From Rhizobium sp. BT04 (GTDB lineage: Bacteria; Pseudomonadota; Alphaproteobacteria; Rhizobiales; Rhizobiaceae): a stretch of 64,000 bases of DNA. Below are positions 53,877-63,192 of the stretch, piece by piece. Position 1 is the stretch's first letter. Every line of letters begins with the position of its first letter. The stretch lies in the NCBI RefSeq assembly GCF_030053135.1, contig NZ_CP125652.1, positions 3,962,501 through 4,026,500 on the forward strand, read 5' to 3'. The translations under genes and the position numbers were made by a program. The notes below the pieces were generated by a model, which saw only the letters and a program-made list of their open reading frames with translations, made no database searches and was not told the origin of the DNA.

Positions 53877-54565
53877 CAGGCGGCGATCTCCTTGTAGCGG
53901 GCGATCGCCTCGGCAGCCGGCGCATCCGCTGCAAGCCGCCCTTCATGAAACAGCAGCACCCGCTCAAAATCGGCAATCAGGTCCAGATCATGGGTGATGA
54001 TGATGGCGCTTTCGTCAAGTCCGGCGATAATCTTCTCGACCAGCGCCCGGTTCTTGAGATCGAGCTGGTTTGTGGGTTCGTCGAGGATCAGAATGCCTGG
54101 CCCCGTCGCCAGCACCGAGCAGAGGGCGGCCACCTGCAGCTCTCCGCCGGAAAGCTCATGCGCCCGGCGATCGGCGAGCGCCTCAGCGCCGAAACGGGCC
54201 AGCACGCCCTCGACCTTCGCCTCGATCTCCGCCTTGGTGAAGCCGCGCCGCTTCAGCCCGAAGGCGATGTCGTCCCTGACGATCGGCAGGATGATCTGGT
54301 TCTGCGGCGATTGGAAGATGAAACCGACATCGGCCATAGCAGCTTTTTCATCGCTCGTATCGCGGCCGTTGACGCTGACGCGGCCGACCGACGGTTTGGT
54401 CAATCCGTTGATCAGCCGGGCGAACGTCGTCTTGCCCGAACCGTTCAGCCCGATGACGCCGATGCGTTTCCCACGGATGCCGAGCGTCAGCGGCTGCAGC
54501 GCCACCCGCGCCCCGAAACTGACCCCGGCACCTTCGAAACGAATATCCAAACCAATCCCTCGCAT
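53876..54565 (-). CDS. bioM: Biotin ECF transporter ATP-binding protein
   Basis: 229 residues. Walker A IGLNGSGKTTFARL, Q-loop FIFQSPQNQI, ABC signature LSGGELQVAAL, Walker B GILILDEPTNQLDLK and the switch His in IITHDLDLI are all present. Powers biotin import through BioN and BioY. The listed start is the ATG at 54565; a TTG five codons later (54550, preceded by GAGGG) would give MDIRFEGAGVSF, a more usual N-terminus. First gene of bioMNY; the region upstream holds a RIME element. Confidence 0.95.
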   Translation of the reverse strand: MRGIGLDIRFEGAGVSFGARVALQPLTLGIRGKRIGVIGLNGSGKTTFARLINGLTKPSVGRVSVNGRDTSDEKAAMADVGFIFQSPQNQIILPIVRDDIAFGLKRRGFTKAEIEAKVEGVLARFGAEALADRRAHELSGGELQVAALCSVLATGPGILILDEPTNQLDLKNRALVEKIIAGLDESAIIITHDLDLIADFERVLLFHEGRLAADAPAAEAIARYKEIAA

Positions 54566-54882
54566 TTTTCATCGGAGGAGATTGCCGATGCCGGCCCCTC
54601 ATCCGGCTGCCGCCACCAACCGGGGTCGAGCCACGTGTCTCGACCCGTCCTTCGGACCCCCGTAAACGGGGCGAAGGGACTATGCCGCAACCTCTCCGTT
54701 CCCCCGCCAACCTCTCGCAAGGCACGTCCCCTCTCCCCGTTTTTACGGGGAGAGGGTTAGGGTGAGGGGCAGCCGCTCGGCGCCAACCTGACAGCACTGC
54801 TTCTACAAAGCGCAAATCTCGCTGTCGATATCCGATCACGATATCGGGTGGCTAGGAAGATTTTCCGGATTATGATGTCGCC
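54566..54882. other. Divergent intergenic region filled by a RIME-type mosaic
   Basis: 317 bases between divergent bioM and the YcaQ-like gene. Positions 54594-54772 are a composite RIME element. The remaining 110 bases before the YcaQ-like gene contain CGATATCC/GGATATCG-like dyads (about 54826-54848) that could be promoter or operator. Confidence 0.6.
54594..54772. repeat. Composite RIME1 element with extra inserted block
   Basis: It opens CCCCTCATCCGGCTGCCGCC and closes with CCCCTCTCCCCG, TTTTT, CGGGGAGAGGG and TTAGGGTGAGGGGCAG. Between them is an extra block GGGGTCGAGCC...GTCTCGACCCGTCCTTCGGA (about 54621-54658) that is also present in the copy at 62328 but not in the other copies. Confidence 0.75.
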
Positions 54883-56073
54883 ATGACGAATCTGCTTTCC
54901 AATTCCGACGCCCGCCGTGTCTTTCTTGCCAAGCAGGGCCTCAGCGCTCCACCGAACCGCGCCTTGACCAAGGCCGGCCTGCTGCAGCTCATCCATGAGC
55001 TGGGTTTCGTCCAGGTGGACAGCATCCAGACGGTGGAGCGAGCGCATCACCAGATCCTGTTTTCCCGCAACCAGACCTACAGGCGCGAGCATCTCACCGC
55101 GCTCCTCGAAAAGGACGGCGCGCTGTTCGAGCACTGGACGCATGACGCCTCCATTCTGCCGAGCGCCTTCTTCGTCTATTGGAAACACAAGTTCCGCCAT
55201 CAGGAGAAGGTGATCGCCGAACGCTGGCGCAAATGGCGCGGCGAGGGCTTCGAGGCGGCTTTCGCGGAGACCTATGAGCGCGTTGAGCGCGACGGCGCGA
55301 TCCTGGCGCGCGACATCAAGGCCGACGGCCACGTCTCCGGCGGCTGGTGGAACTGGCATCCGAACAAAACGGCGCTCGAATATTTCTGGCACACCGGCAA
55401 GTTCGCCATCGCCGGCCGCTCGAATTTCCAGAAGATCTATGACCTGGCGGAACGTGTCATCCCGGCCGAATTCCGCGAGCCGGAGGTGAGTCGCGAGGAG
55501 TTCGTCGACTGGGCCTGCCGCAGCGCGCTCGCTCGTCTCGGCTTTGCCACCCATGGCGAAATATCGGCCTTCTGGAACCTGGTCTCGCCCGATGAGGCCA
55601 AGGCCTGGGTCTCGGCCCATCGCGACGAGCTGATCGAAGTGCTGATCGAACCGGCGCTCGGGGCCAAGCCGCGGCCGTCCTGGGCCTTTGCCGATTTCCT
55701 CTCCACCCTCGACGATTACCCCGGCGCGCCGCCGCGCATCCGCGTGCTCAGCCCCTTCGACCCGATGATCCGCGACCGCAACCGCACCGAACGCCTGTTC
55801 GGCTTTTTCTACCGCATCGAGATTTTCGTGCCCGAGCCGAAGCGCGAATATGGCTACTATGTCTTCCCGCTGCTCGAAGGCGACCGGCTGATCGGCCGCA
55901 TCGACATGAAGGCGGATCGGAAGAAATCGACGCTCGATGTCAAACGGCTCTGGCTGGAACCGGGCGTCAAGCCGTCGGCCGGACGGTTGGAGAGGCTGGA
56001 GGCGGAGCTGGATCGGATCGCGCGGTTTGCGGGTGTGGATAAGGTGGAGCTGCTCGACGGGTGGAGAGGGTAG
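54883..56073 (+). CDS. YcaQ/AlkX-like DNA glycosylase (winged-helix family)
   Basis: 396 residues; ATG at 54883. An N-terminal winged-helix set with the catalytic Gln-x-Asp (LGFVQVDSIQTVERAHHQILFSR; Q44-V45-D46) points to the YcaQ/AlkX branch, which excises interstrand-crosslinked or N-alkylated bases; AlkZ proteins have Gln-x-Gln there. Later segments EHWTHDASILPSAFFVYWKH and LSPFDPMIRDRNRTERLFGF are family typical. A function in repair of toxin-type crosslinks is inferred from characterised members. It has its own promoter region downstream of the RIME element. Confidence 0.87.
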   Translation: MTNLLSNSDARRVFLAKQGLSAPPNRALTKAGLLQLIHELGFVQVDSIQTVERAHHQILFSRNQTYRREHLTALLEKDGALFEHWTHDASILPSAFFVYWKHKFRHQEKVIAERWRKWRGEGFEAAFAETYERVERDGAILARDIKADGHVSGGWWNWHPNKTALEYFWHTGKFAIAGRSNFQKIYDLAERVIPAEFREPEVSREEFVDWACRSALARLGFATHGEISAFWNLVSPDEAKAWVSAHRDELIEVLIEPALGAKPRPSWAFADFLSTLDDYPGAPPRIRVLSPFDPMIRDRNRTERLFGFFYRIEIFVPEPKREYGYYVFPLLEGDRLIGRIDMKADRKKSTLDVKRLWLEPGVKPSAGRLERLEAELDRIARFAGVDKVELLDGWRG

Positions 56074-56088
56074 TCGAACTACCCTCAC

Positions 56089-56196
56089 TCCCTCATCCCT
56101 GTGCTTGTCACAGGGATCCAGCGCACCTAAGTCCTTGGGTGCGGGAAACTCTATTCGTAGAAGCAAATGAGTCATTCACGGCGCGGACGCGCCGTG
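56089..56196. repeat. Three-hairpin intergenic repeat
   Basis: Three consecutive stems: ATCCCTGTG/CACAGGGAT (56095-56117, loop CTTGT), CGCACCTAA/TTGGGTGCG with a wobble (56122-56143), and CACGGCGC/GCGCCGTG (56177-56196, loop GGAC). It sits between the convergent YcaQ-like and ribB genes. I recall similar three-part repeats in many rhizobial intergenic spaces. Confidence 0.65.
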
Positions 56197-56216
56197 GCTG
56201 GATTCCTCACGCCCGT

Positions 56217-57320
56217 TCAGCAAATCTCTGTCTTGCTGATCTTGATCCCGAAACCTTCCAGGCCGACATAGTGGCGTTCGCGGCTGGTCAGCAGTTTGAT
56301 CGAGCTGACGCCGAGATCCCTGAGGATCTGGGCGCCGAGGCCGATTTCCAGCCATTCGCTGTCGCGCGTCTGGGCTTCGGCATGGGCTTCGCGGCCCTGG
56401 TTGCGGGCCTTCCGGCCATTGTCGGTGTGGCCGACGCCGACCGAGCCCTCGCGCAGATAGACGATGACGCCGCGGCCTTCCTCGGAAATTTTCTGCATGT
56501 AGAAATCGACCGGGCTGTTCTTGCCGAAGAGATCCTCGGCGACATTTTCCGGGTGCAGGCGCACCGGGATGTCGACGCCGTCGCGGATGTCGCCGAAGAC
56601 GACGGCGAGATGCTGCATCGGGTCCCAGGGCAGGGAATAGGTATGGGCCTTGGCCTTGCCGAACGGCGTGTCGACGTCGAAGCTGGTGCCGAGTTCGATC
56701 AGCGTTTCCTTGCGCTGGCGATAGGCGATGAGATCGGCGACGGAGACGAGCTTCAGCCCGTGCTGCTCGGCGAAGTCGACCACCTGCGGGCCGCGCGTGA
56801 CGGTGCCGTCATCGTTGACGAGTTCGGAGATGACGCCGATCGGCGGCAGGCCGGCGAGCTTGCAAAGGTCGACGGCGGCTTCGGTATGGCCGGAGCGCAT
56901 CAGCACGCCGCCTTCGCGGGACACCAGCGGAAAGATGTGGCCGGGACGGACGAAATCGGCGGCACCGACATTCGGATTGGCAAGGTTGCGCACCGTCAGC
57001 GTCCGGTCGTCGGCGGAGATGCCGGTGGTCGTGCCGTGCTTGAAATCGACCGAGACGGTGAAAGCAGTCGTATGGGCAGAATCGTTTTCCGCCACCATGG
57101 CGTTGAGGTTGAGGCGCTTGGCCTCTTCCTTCGGCATCGGCGCGCAGACGATGCCGGAGGTGTGGCGCACGATGAAGGCCATCTTCTCCGGCGTCGTATG
57201 GACGGCGGCGACGATCAGGTCGCCTTCGTTTTCGCGGTCATTGTCGTCCATGACGACGACGATCTCGCCGGCCTCGAAGGCCCTGATGGCGTCGACGACG
57301 CGCTTCTGATCATAAGACAT
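56217..57320 (-). CDS. ribB: 3,4-dihydroxy-2-butanone-4-phosphate synthase with degenerate GTP cyclohydrolase II domain
   Basis: 367 residues. The N-terminal RibB domain (about 1-205) is intact: VVVMDDNDRENEGDLIVAA, GIVCAPM, TTTGISADDRTLTVR, HIFPLVSREGGVLMRSGHTEAAVDL. The C-terminal RibA-like domain (about 206-367) has lost the Zn-binding cysteines: the place of HSECLTGD...C.C reads LHPENVAEDLFGK. So this protein makes the four-carbon unit for riboflavin but probably does not open GTP. 11 bases downstream of aroC on the same strand, so the two form an operon. Confidence 0.94.
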   Translation of the reverse strand: MSYDQKRVVDAIRAFEAGEIVVVMDDNDRENEGDLIVAAVHTTPEKMAFIVRHTSGIVCAPMPKEEAKRLNLNAMVAENDSAHTTAFTVSVDFKHGTTTGISADDRTLTVRNLANPNVGAADFVRPGHIFPLVSREGGVLMRSGHTEAAVDLCKLAGLPPIGVISELVNDDGTVTRGPQVVDFAEQHGLKLVSVADLIAYRQRKETLIELGTSFDVDTPFGKAKAHTYSLPWDPMQHLAVVFGDIRDGVDIPVRLHPENVAEDLFGKNSPVDFYMQKISEEGRGVIVYLREGSVGVGHTDNGRKARNQGREAHAEAQTRDSEWLEIGLGAQILRDLGVSSIKLLTSRERHYVGLEGFGIKISKTEIC

Positions 57321-57330
57321 GAGGGCGCTC

Positions 57331-58428
57331 CTATTTCAGACGGCCGGTCTGGCCGCGGTCGCGAAGATAATGGTCGGCGATGGCGCAGGCGACCATCGCC
57401 TCGCCGATCGGCACGGCGCGGATGCCGACGCAGGGGTCGTGCCGGCCCTTGGTGCGGATGTCGACATTCTTGCCGTCGGCATCGATCGACTGGCGCTCGG
57501 TCAGGATCGACGAGGTCGGCTTGACGGCGAAACGCGCCACCACCGGCTGGCCGGTGGAGATACCGCCGAGAATACCGCCGGCATTGTTGGAAAGGAAGAT
57601 CGGCACGCCGTCATTGCCCATGCGCATCTCGTCGGCATTGTCTTCGCCCGAGGTTTCGGCGGCGGCAAAACCATTGCCGATCTCCACGCCCTTGACGGCG
57701 TTGATCGACATCAGCAGCGAGGCGATATCCTGGTCGAGCTTGGCATAGATCGGCGCACCGAGGCCGGCCGGCACGCCTTCGGCGATCACTTCGATGACGG
57801 CGCCGATCGACGAGCCGGTCTTGCGGATGCCGTCGAGATATTCCTCCCAGACCGGCACGATCGCCGCATCGGGGGAGAAGAACGGGTTCTGTCCGACCTG
57901 GTCCCAATCCCAGTTGCGGCGGTCGATCTTGTGCTTGCCGATCTGCACCAGCGCGCCGCGCACGGTGACGCCAGGCACGACCAGACGGGCGATGCCGCCG
58001 GCCGCAACGCGTGCGGCGGTCTCGCGCGCCGACGAGCGGCCGCCGCCGCGATAATCGCGAATGCCGTATTTGAGGTCATAGGTATAGTCGGCATGGCCGG
58101 GGCGGTATTGCCTTGCGATCTCGCCGTAATCCTTGGAACGCTGGTCGGTGTTTTCGATCAGCATGGAGATCGGCGTGCCCGTAGTCGTCATCGTCTCGCC
58201 GTCGGCGTCCAGCATCACGCCGGAGAGTACCTTCACCAGATCCTCCTCGCGCCGCTGCGTGACGAAACGGGATTGCCCGGGCTTGCGCTTGTCGAGCCAG
58301 ACCTGCAGGTCGGCAAGCGTGAAGCGCAGCCCCGGAGGGCAGCCGTCGACGACGCAGCCGAGCGCCGGCCCATGGCTTTCGCCCCAGGTGGTTACGCGGA
58401 AGAGGTGACCGAATGTATTGTGCGACAT
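57331..58428 (-). CDS. aroC: Chorismate synthase
   Basis: 365 residues from the ATG at 58428, the normal length; a longer upstream frame is not used. Signatures: [37 protein letters not shown] region, [37 protein letters not shown], and [25 protein letters not shown]. It makes chorismate from EPSP with reduced FMN, which may explain its pairing with ribB (flavin supply); the link is conserved in rhizobia from memory. Confidence 0.97.
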   Translation of the reverse strand: MSHNTFGHLFRVTTWGESHGPALGCVVDGCPPGLRFTLADLQVWLDKRKPGQSRFVTQRREEDLVKVLSGVMLDADGETMTTTGTPISMLIENTDQRSKDYGEIARQYRPGHADYTYDLKYGIRDYRGGGRSSARETAARVAAGGIARLVVPGVTVRGALVQIGKHKIDRRNWDWDQVGQNPFFSPDAAIVPVWEEYLDGIRKTGSSIGAVIEVIAEGVPAGLGAPIYAKLDQDIASLLMSINAVKGVEIGNGFAAAETSGEDNADEMRMGNDGVPIFLSNNAGGILGGISTGQPVVARFAVKPTSSILTERQSIDADGKNVDIRTKGRHDPCVGIRAVPIGEAMVACAIADHYLRDRGQTGRLK

Positions 58429-58612
58429 GTGTTCCCACGGTGGCGCGCCAAGGCCGGTCGCCGCCGGCCGCGCCATTGCTTGAAAAGGCGCGACACTCAT
58501 AGGCCAAAAAACCGCCGAGGCAAAAGCCTTTCTTTGCGTCAAACCGGCAGGTGCGGAAATGCTGTTTCCGGATGACGATGCCTTCCGGCGTCCCGCCGTC
58601 GGAAGGCGGCGG

Positions 58613-61600
58613 TCATGAGGCCAGCCGCCACCTCGTTCCGGTTGCTTCCGCGGTGAAATCGTCGAAGGACAGCGGCCGCGAGAAGGCATAGCCCTGCAGG
58701 ATATCGCAGCCGAGATCGCGCAGCAATTCGGCATGCGCTGCCGTCTCCACCCCTTCGGCCACCGTCTCGACACCGAGCGAGCGGGCGATTTCGATGATCG
58801 AGCTGACCAGCGCCCGCTCCTGCGTGGCACTGACGATCGGCTGCACCAGCTGACGGTCGATCTTCAGCCGCTTCGGCTTCAGCTTCAGCAGGCTGACGAT
58901 CGAGGTATGGCCGGTGCCGAAATCGTCGATCTCGATATCGATGCCGAGCGCCTTGATGCGCTCGAGATTGTGCGAGACGACGTCCTCACTCTCGTCGAGG
59001 AAGATCGATTCCACCAGTTCGAAGGAGAGTTCGCCCGGACGGATATGCAGATCGGCGAGCGATTCCAGCAGGCTGCCGTCATGCAGCCGCCGCGCCGAGA
59101 CATTGACCGAGACCTTGGGCACGGCAATACCGCGCGCCGTCCAGCGCATCTTGTCGCGCAGCGCCGTTTCCAGCACGATGCGGTCGAGCATCTGCACGAC
59201 ATTGATCTCGTCGGCGATGCGCAGGAACTTGTCCGGGGTGAGCAACCCCTTGGAGGGATGCTTCCAGCGCACCAGCGCCTCGACGCCCGTCAGTTCCATC
59301 GTGCGGGCCGAGAATTGCGGCTGATACCAGGCGGTGAATTCGCCATTGTCGATGCCGGAAAGGATCTCGTCTGCCGTGCGCTTGGTATTGATGATATCGG
59401 CCTGCAGATTGTGATTGAAGAATTCGAAGCGGTTGCGGCCCATGCTCTTGGCGCGGTAAAGCGCGATATCGGCATTGATCAGCACCTTGCGCGCATCGAC
59501 ATGGGCACCGTTGGCAAGCGCCACCCCGATCGACACGCCGCAGCGGCAGGAAAAACCCTGAAAATCGATGGGCTGGCGCATCTCCTCGATGATCCGCGTC
59601 GAAAGCTCCGCCATTTCCTTGTCGCCGACATCGAGCGCGAGGATGACGAATTCATCGCCGCCGATGCGCGCAACGAGATCGCTGCCGCGGACGTTCCTAG
59701 CGAGCACTTTCGAGGCATGCACCAGCATCGCGTCGCCGGCGGCATGGCCGAGCGTGTCGTTGATTTCCTTGAAGCGGTCGAGGTCGATGTGCAGGATCGA
59801 GAATTTCTGCCGCTGCCGGCGGCCGTCATGGGTGAGATTTTCAAGCGCAATGTCGAGCTTGCGGCGATTGGCGAGTGCGGTCAGCGGGTCATGCAGCGAA
59901 TTGTGTTCGATCCTGTTCTTGGCAAGCTCGAGCTCGATATTCTTGGCGACCGCCTCGTCCTTGGCCGCCTTCAGCCGGATCGTCATCAGCACGTCTTCGG
60001 TGGCATCGAAGGCGATGCCCATGATCTTCATTTCGCCGGTCCCCGTCTGGTGGACCTTGCCGACCGAGCGCACATAGCGCACCTGGCCGTCGCTTGCCAT
60101 CACCCGGCAGACGAGGGTGTGCGTATCGCCGTTCTTCTTGAAGTAACGTGCGCTTTCGAGCGCCGAGGGCCGATCCTCGGGGTGGATGCAGCCAAGCCAG
60201 ATCTCCTCGGTCATGAATCCGTTGCGAGGGGCAAGCCCGTAGAGCTCATGCATGCGCTCGTTCCAGATCGAGCCGCCCCGGCCGAGCCGCGCTTCCCAAA
60301 TGCCGCATTGATAGGAATCGAGCGCAAGGTCGAGCCGGCTCGACAGCTCGGCGAGCTCTGCCTCGCGGCTGGAAAGCTCTTCAAGCGCCAGCTCCAGCTC
60401 GGCATTCTTGACCTCGCTCATGTCCCTGGCCTTGCGCAGCGTGTCGGTCGTCTCCGCATCTGTCGTCACGTCCCAGACGATGCCGATCGTCTTGCTGACG
60501 CCGGCGGCATCCTTATACAAGGCGCCGACTGAGCGGAGATGGCGAATACCGCCATCGGCAAGCAGGATGCGGTATTGCGCCGTACAGGCCGCGCCGGCGA
60601 TGCTGCAGCTGAAGAAGTGCACTTCGGCTATGTCTCGGTCCTCGGGCAGGATCGTCGCCAGCCATTCGTCGAGCGCCCGGCTTGTCTCCTGCGCCGGCTT
60701 GCCGTGCAGGGCGGCGGCGCGCGCATCCCAGAGCAGGCTGCTCGTATGATCCTGATCCTGCAGCTCCCAGATGCCGATATTCGAGGATTCCAGCGCCAGA
60801 TCGAGCCGCTGCGACAGTTCCTTGAGTTTCGCCTCGCGCGTCTCCAACTCGGTGATGTTGCGGTTGCGTTCGCCGAGCAGGAGCGTGGCGAAGAAGATCG
60901 GGACGATGATGATGATGCCGGCGGCACCGACGATCAGGCGCAGCTCGGTTCGGTTTTCCGGTATCGCGTCCCAACCGCTGTTCGGGACGACGGAAAGCTC
61001 CCACTTGCCGCCGGCAAAGCCGATCTTCTGACGCATCGGATCCTTGCCGTCGATATCGGACGACCCGAAGAAGGGTGCCGTCGTCGCGGCCCTCGCCGGC
61101 GAGCCGATATCGCGGATGGCGATCGAAAGATGGTCGAGATGCGGATACCGTTCCCGGTTCTCGCGGTCGCGCGCCGGCATCAGCCCCGTCGCCTCGTAGA
61201 ACATCGGCTGGTCGATGACGAGCTCGACCGCCCCCCAGACCCGCCGCTGGCCGTTCTCCTTGACGAAAACCGGGAAGAATATGGCAAAGGCGTCCCGGCC
61301 GTCGATACTGATCGGGCCATAGAAACGCGCCGACTGATCGCCGGCTGCGGGTGTCATCGCCTGGCGTGAAAAGAGCGCTTCGCGCACATCGCGGCCGATC
61401 CGCTCATTGCCGGATTGCGGCGGGTAGACGTTCCTGACGATGAAATCGGGGGCGACGGCGATATGGATGAAGGGTGGATTCTGGATCAGCAGCCAGTTGA
61501 TCTGCCGCTCTATCTCCTCTCCGTTCGCCGCGCTGACGGAGATCAGGTTGGTCAGGTCGCGGACGATGCTGAGGTCCATGTTGATCTCGGCCATGACCCG

Positions 61601-61792
61601 GGCGCGAATGAGGTTCGCCTCGCTTTCGGTGCGGATATGAAGTTCGCGTTCATAAGCCGCAGTATTGGCCCGGTCGAGGCCGAAGCCGACCAGGATGACG
61701 ACAAGGGCGACGAACGATGAAACCAGAAACGAGACGCGGATATTCTTCAACACGCGCCGTAACTGCTTGTTGTCGCTCAGCCTGGAAAGCAA
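58613..61792 (-). CDS. CHASE-PAS-PAS-GGDEF-EAL cyclic-di-GMP protein
   Basis: About 1059 residues from a TTG at 61792 (GGGGG upstream on the minus strand); another TTG at 61858 is possible. TM1 (about 18-38), a periplasmic CHASE-like domain ([34 protein letters not shown]...), TM2 (about 290-310), two PAS-type domains with a coiled coil between them, a GGDEF domain with an intact GGDEF motif ([15 protein letters not shown]), and an EAL domain with EAL intact ([48 protein letters not shown]). Both synthesis and hydrolysis of c-di-GMP look possible; CHASE would sense a periplasmic ligand. Confidence 0.92.
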   Translation of the reverse strand: MLSRLSDNKQLRRVLKNIRVSFLVSSFVALVVILVGFGLDRANTAAYERELHIRTESEANLIRARVMAEINMDLSIVRDLTNLISVSAANGEEIERQINWLLIQNPPFIHIAVAPDFIVRNVYPPQSGNERIGRDVREALFSRQAMTPAAGDQSARFYGPISIDGRDAFAIFFPVFVKENGQRRVWGAVELVIDQPMFYEATGLMPARDRENRERYPHLDHLSIAIRDIGSPARAATTAPFFGSSDIDGKDPMRQKIGFAGGKWELSVVPNSGWDAIPENRTELRLIVGAAGIIIIVPIFFATLLLGERNRNITELETREAKLKELSQRLDLALESSNIGIWELQDQDHTSSLLWDARAAALHGKPAQETSRALDEWLATILPEDRDIAEVHFFSCSIAGAACTAQYRILLADGGIRHLRSVGALYKDAAGVSKTIGIVWDVTTDAETTDTLRKARDMSEVKNAELELALEELSSREAELAELSSRLDLALDSYQCGIWEARLGRGGSIWNERMHELYGLAPRNGFMTEEIWLGCIHPEDRPSALESARYFKKNGDTHTLVCRVMASDGQVRYVRSVGKVHQTGTGEMKIMGIAFDATEDVLMTIRLKAAKDEAVAKNIELELAKNRIEHNSLHDPLTALANRRKLDIALENLTHDGRRQRQKFSILHIDLDRFKEINDTLGHAAGDAMLVHASKVLARNVRGSDLVARIGGDEFVILALDVGDKEMAELSTRIIEEMRQPIDFQGFSCRCGVSIGVALANGAHVDARKVLINADIALYRAKSMGRNRFEFFNHNLQADIINTKRTADEILSGIDNGEFTAWYQPQFSARTMELTGVEALVRWKHPSKGLLTPDKFLRIADEINVVQMLDRIVLETALRDKMRWTARGIAVPKVSVNVSARRLHDGSLLESLADLHIRPGELSFELVESIFLDESEDVVSHNLERIKALGIDIEIDDFGTGHTSIVSLLKLKPKRLKIDRQLVQPIVSATQERALVSSIIEIARSLGVETVAEGVETAAHAELLRDLGCDILQGYAFSRPLSFDDFTAEATGTRWRLAS

Positions 61793-62045
61793 AATGATAC
61801 CCCCATATTCCGGGCAACTGTAGGGCGCGGGGGTTAATTTACGATTGCCCGCAGGCAATGCCGAAAAGTCCCGGGAAGGGAAAACCCGGGTTACCGCGGC
61901 ATCTTGATTATATTTAAAATCCTATTCATCAATTGGGCGGGAAAAGCCATTCTTCCGGGCAATTTTCGCCATATTCAGGAGCTTATCTGTGGCCAGTCAT
62001 TTTTCCGTGCAGCCTCTCGTGCAGCGTTTCAAAAGGATTGTCGCC

Positions 62046-62306
62046 ATGCGTTTCGTCGTCGCCACGCTTTTGGCAACAGCAAGTTTCCTCTCACCGATGA
62101 GCGGTTTTGCCGAGAGCGCCGATGTCGAGGCGACGATCAAGAAGGTCGACACAGCAAATCTCGTGCTGACGCTCGATGACGGCAAAACCTATCAGGCGCC
62201 TGAGGAATTCAATTTCGACGGCCTCGAAGCCGGCGTGAAGGTGATCGTCTTCTATACCGAGGTCGACGGCAAACGCGTCATCAACGATCTCGATATCGTC
62301 AAGTAG
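62046..62306 (+). CDS. DUF1344 domain-containing small exported protein
   Basis: 86 residues; ATG at 62046 (AAAAGGA at 62030-62036). Signal peptide about 1-22 (FVVATLLATASFLSPMSGFA), then a single small beta domain, ADVEATIKKVDTANLVLTLDDGKTYQAPEEFNFDGLEAGVKVIVFYTEVDG, of the SH3/OB-like shape expected for DUF1344. A family common in rhizobia, with no assigned function. It is monocistronic, divergent from the CHASE-GGDEF-EAL gene. Confidence 0.87.
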   Translation: MRFVVATLLATASFLSPMSGFAESADVEATIKKVDTANLVLTLDDGKTYQAPEEFNFDGLEAGVKVIVFYTEVDGKRVINDLDIVK

Positions 62307-62327
62307 TCAGGACTCTGGAGGAGGCAG

Positions 62328-62502
62328 CTGCCCCTCACCCTAATCTGACCGGGGTCGAGCCGCTGGTCTCGACCCGTCCTTCGGACCCCCGTAAAAACGG
62401 GGCGAGGGGACGTGCCATACGAGACGTAGATGGGACGGAGAGGTCGCGGCATGGTCCCTTCGCCCCGCGAGCGGGGAGAAGGTGGCGGCAGCCGGATGAG
62501 GG
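62328..62502. repeat. Composite RIME1 element with extra inserted block
   Basis: Same mosaic as 54594-54772: opens CTGCCCCTCACCCTAA-like, has the extra GGGGTCGAGCC...GTCTCGACCCGTCCTTCGGA block (62351-62390), then CTTCGCCCCGCGAGCGGGGA (about 62459-62478) and GGCGGCAGCCGGATGAGGG. It lies between convergent DUF1344 and histidine-phosphatase genes. Confidence 0.78.
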
Positions 62503-62577
62503 CAGGTCTCGGCAATCTCCTGGGCCGACAACTCGCTCCTATCCCCAACCCGACCTAACTGAGCGGGCTGGCGATGC

Positions 62578-63168
62578 CTACAGCCAGACGATCGTCCGCT
62601 CAGCGGTGTCGATCCTGGCGATCCGGTCCTGCGGGATTGCGCCTTCCGCGGCACTGCTCTTCGGCAGGTCTGATATCGTCTGGAAAAACGTGCGGATGAC
62701 GCCGCCATGGGTCACGCAGACCGTCGGGCGATCGACCGATTGCAGCCATGAGCCGGTGCGCCAGGAGAGGATTTCGTAGCTTTCCGCGTCGTCGCCGGGC
62801 GGGATGAAATCCCATTTCGAGGCGTTGCGTTCCGCCACCCGCTCGCGCTGCGTCGCCTTCAGCTCCTTCAGCGTCGAGCCTTCCCAGTCGCCGAAGGAAA
62901 TCTCGACCAGCCGCGGATCGGTGCGATAGGCAAGCGGCGGCAGGCCCATCGCGGCGCGCATGATTTCCATCGTCGCGCGTGTGCGGCCGAGCGGGCTTGC
63001 GACGAAATCGAAGTCATCGACTGTGTCGCCGAGAATCCCGGCAAGTGCCACGCCGTTCTGCCGGGCTTGTTCCAGGCCCGTGGCATTCATCGGGATATCC
63101 TTCTGGCCCTGCAGGCGGCGCTCGGCATTCCAGGCGGTCTGGCCGTGTCTGATCACGTAGATAAGCAC
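62578..63168 (-). CDS. Histidine phosphatase family protein
   Basis: 196 residues. The RHG motif is in IYVIRHGQTAWNAERRLQG (His8) and the second catalytic His in VCVTHGGVIRTF. FGDWEGSTLKEL carries the family acid. These are the marks of phosphoglycerate-mutase-like phosphatases with small phosphate-ester substrates; substrate unknown. It lies 24 bases downstream of fabI on the same strand, a pairing that recurs in rhizobial genomes as I recall, so it is probably co-transcribed. Confidence 0.92.
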   Translation of the reverse strand: MLIYVIRHGQTAWNAERRLQGQKDIPMNATGLEQARQNGVALAGILGDTVDDFDFVASPLGRTRATMEIMRAAMGLPPLAYRTDPRLVEISFGDWEGSTLKELKATQRERVAERNASKWDFIPPGDDAESYEILSWRTGSWLQSVDRPTVCVTHGGVIRTFFQTISDLPKSSAAEGAIPQDRIARIDTAERTIVWL

Positions 63169-63192
63169 GGTCTCGCATCCATATGAAGGGGA

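Noticed and set aside
52447..53897. Plus-strand frames of 86 and 469 codons over the bioMNY region
   Set aside because: Antisense shadows or intergenic; Gln/His/Arg-rich with no domain.
54566..54882. BioR operator before bioMNY
   Set aside because: No TTATCTATAA-like palindrome was found in the region by eye.
56061..58575. Plus-strand frames of 487 and 418 codons over ribB and aroC
   Set aside because: Antisense to two well supported enzymes.
57321..58612. FMN riboswitch upstream of ribB or aroC
   Set aside because: ribB is 11 bases from aroC, and the 184-bp region before aroC shows none of the conserved FMN-element blocks.
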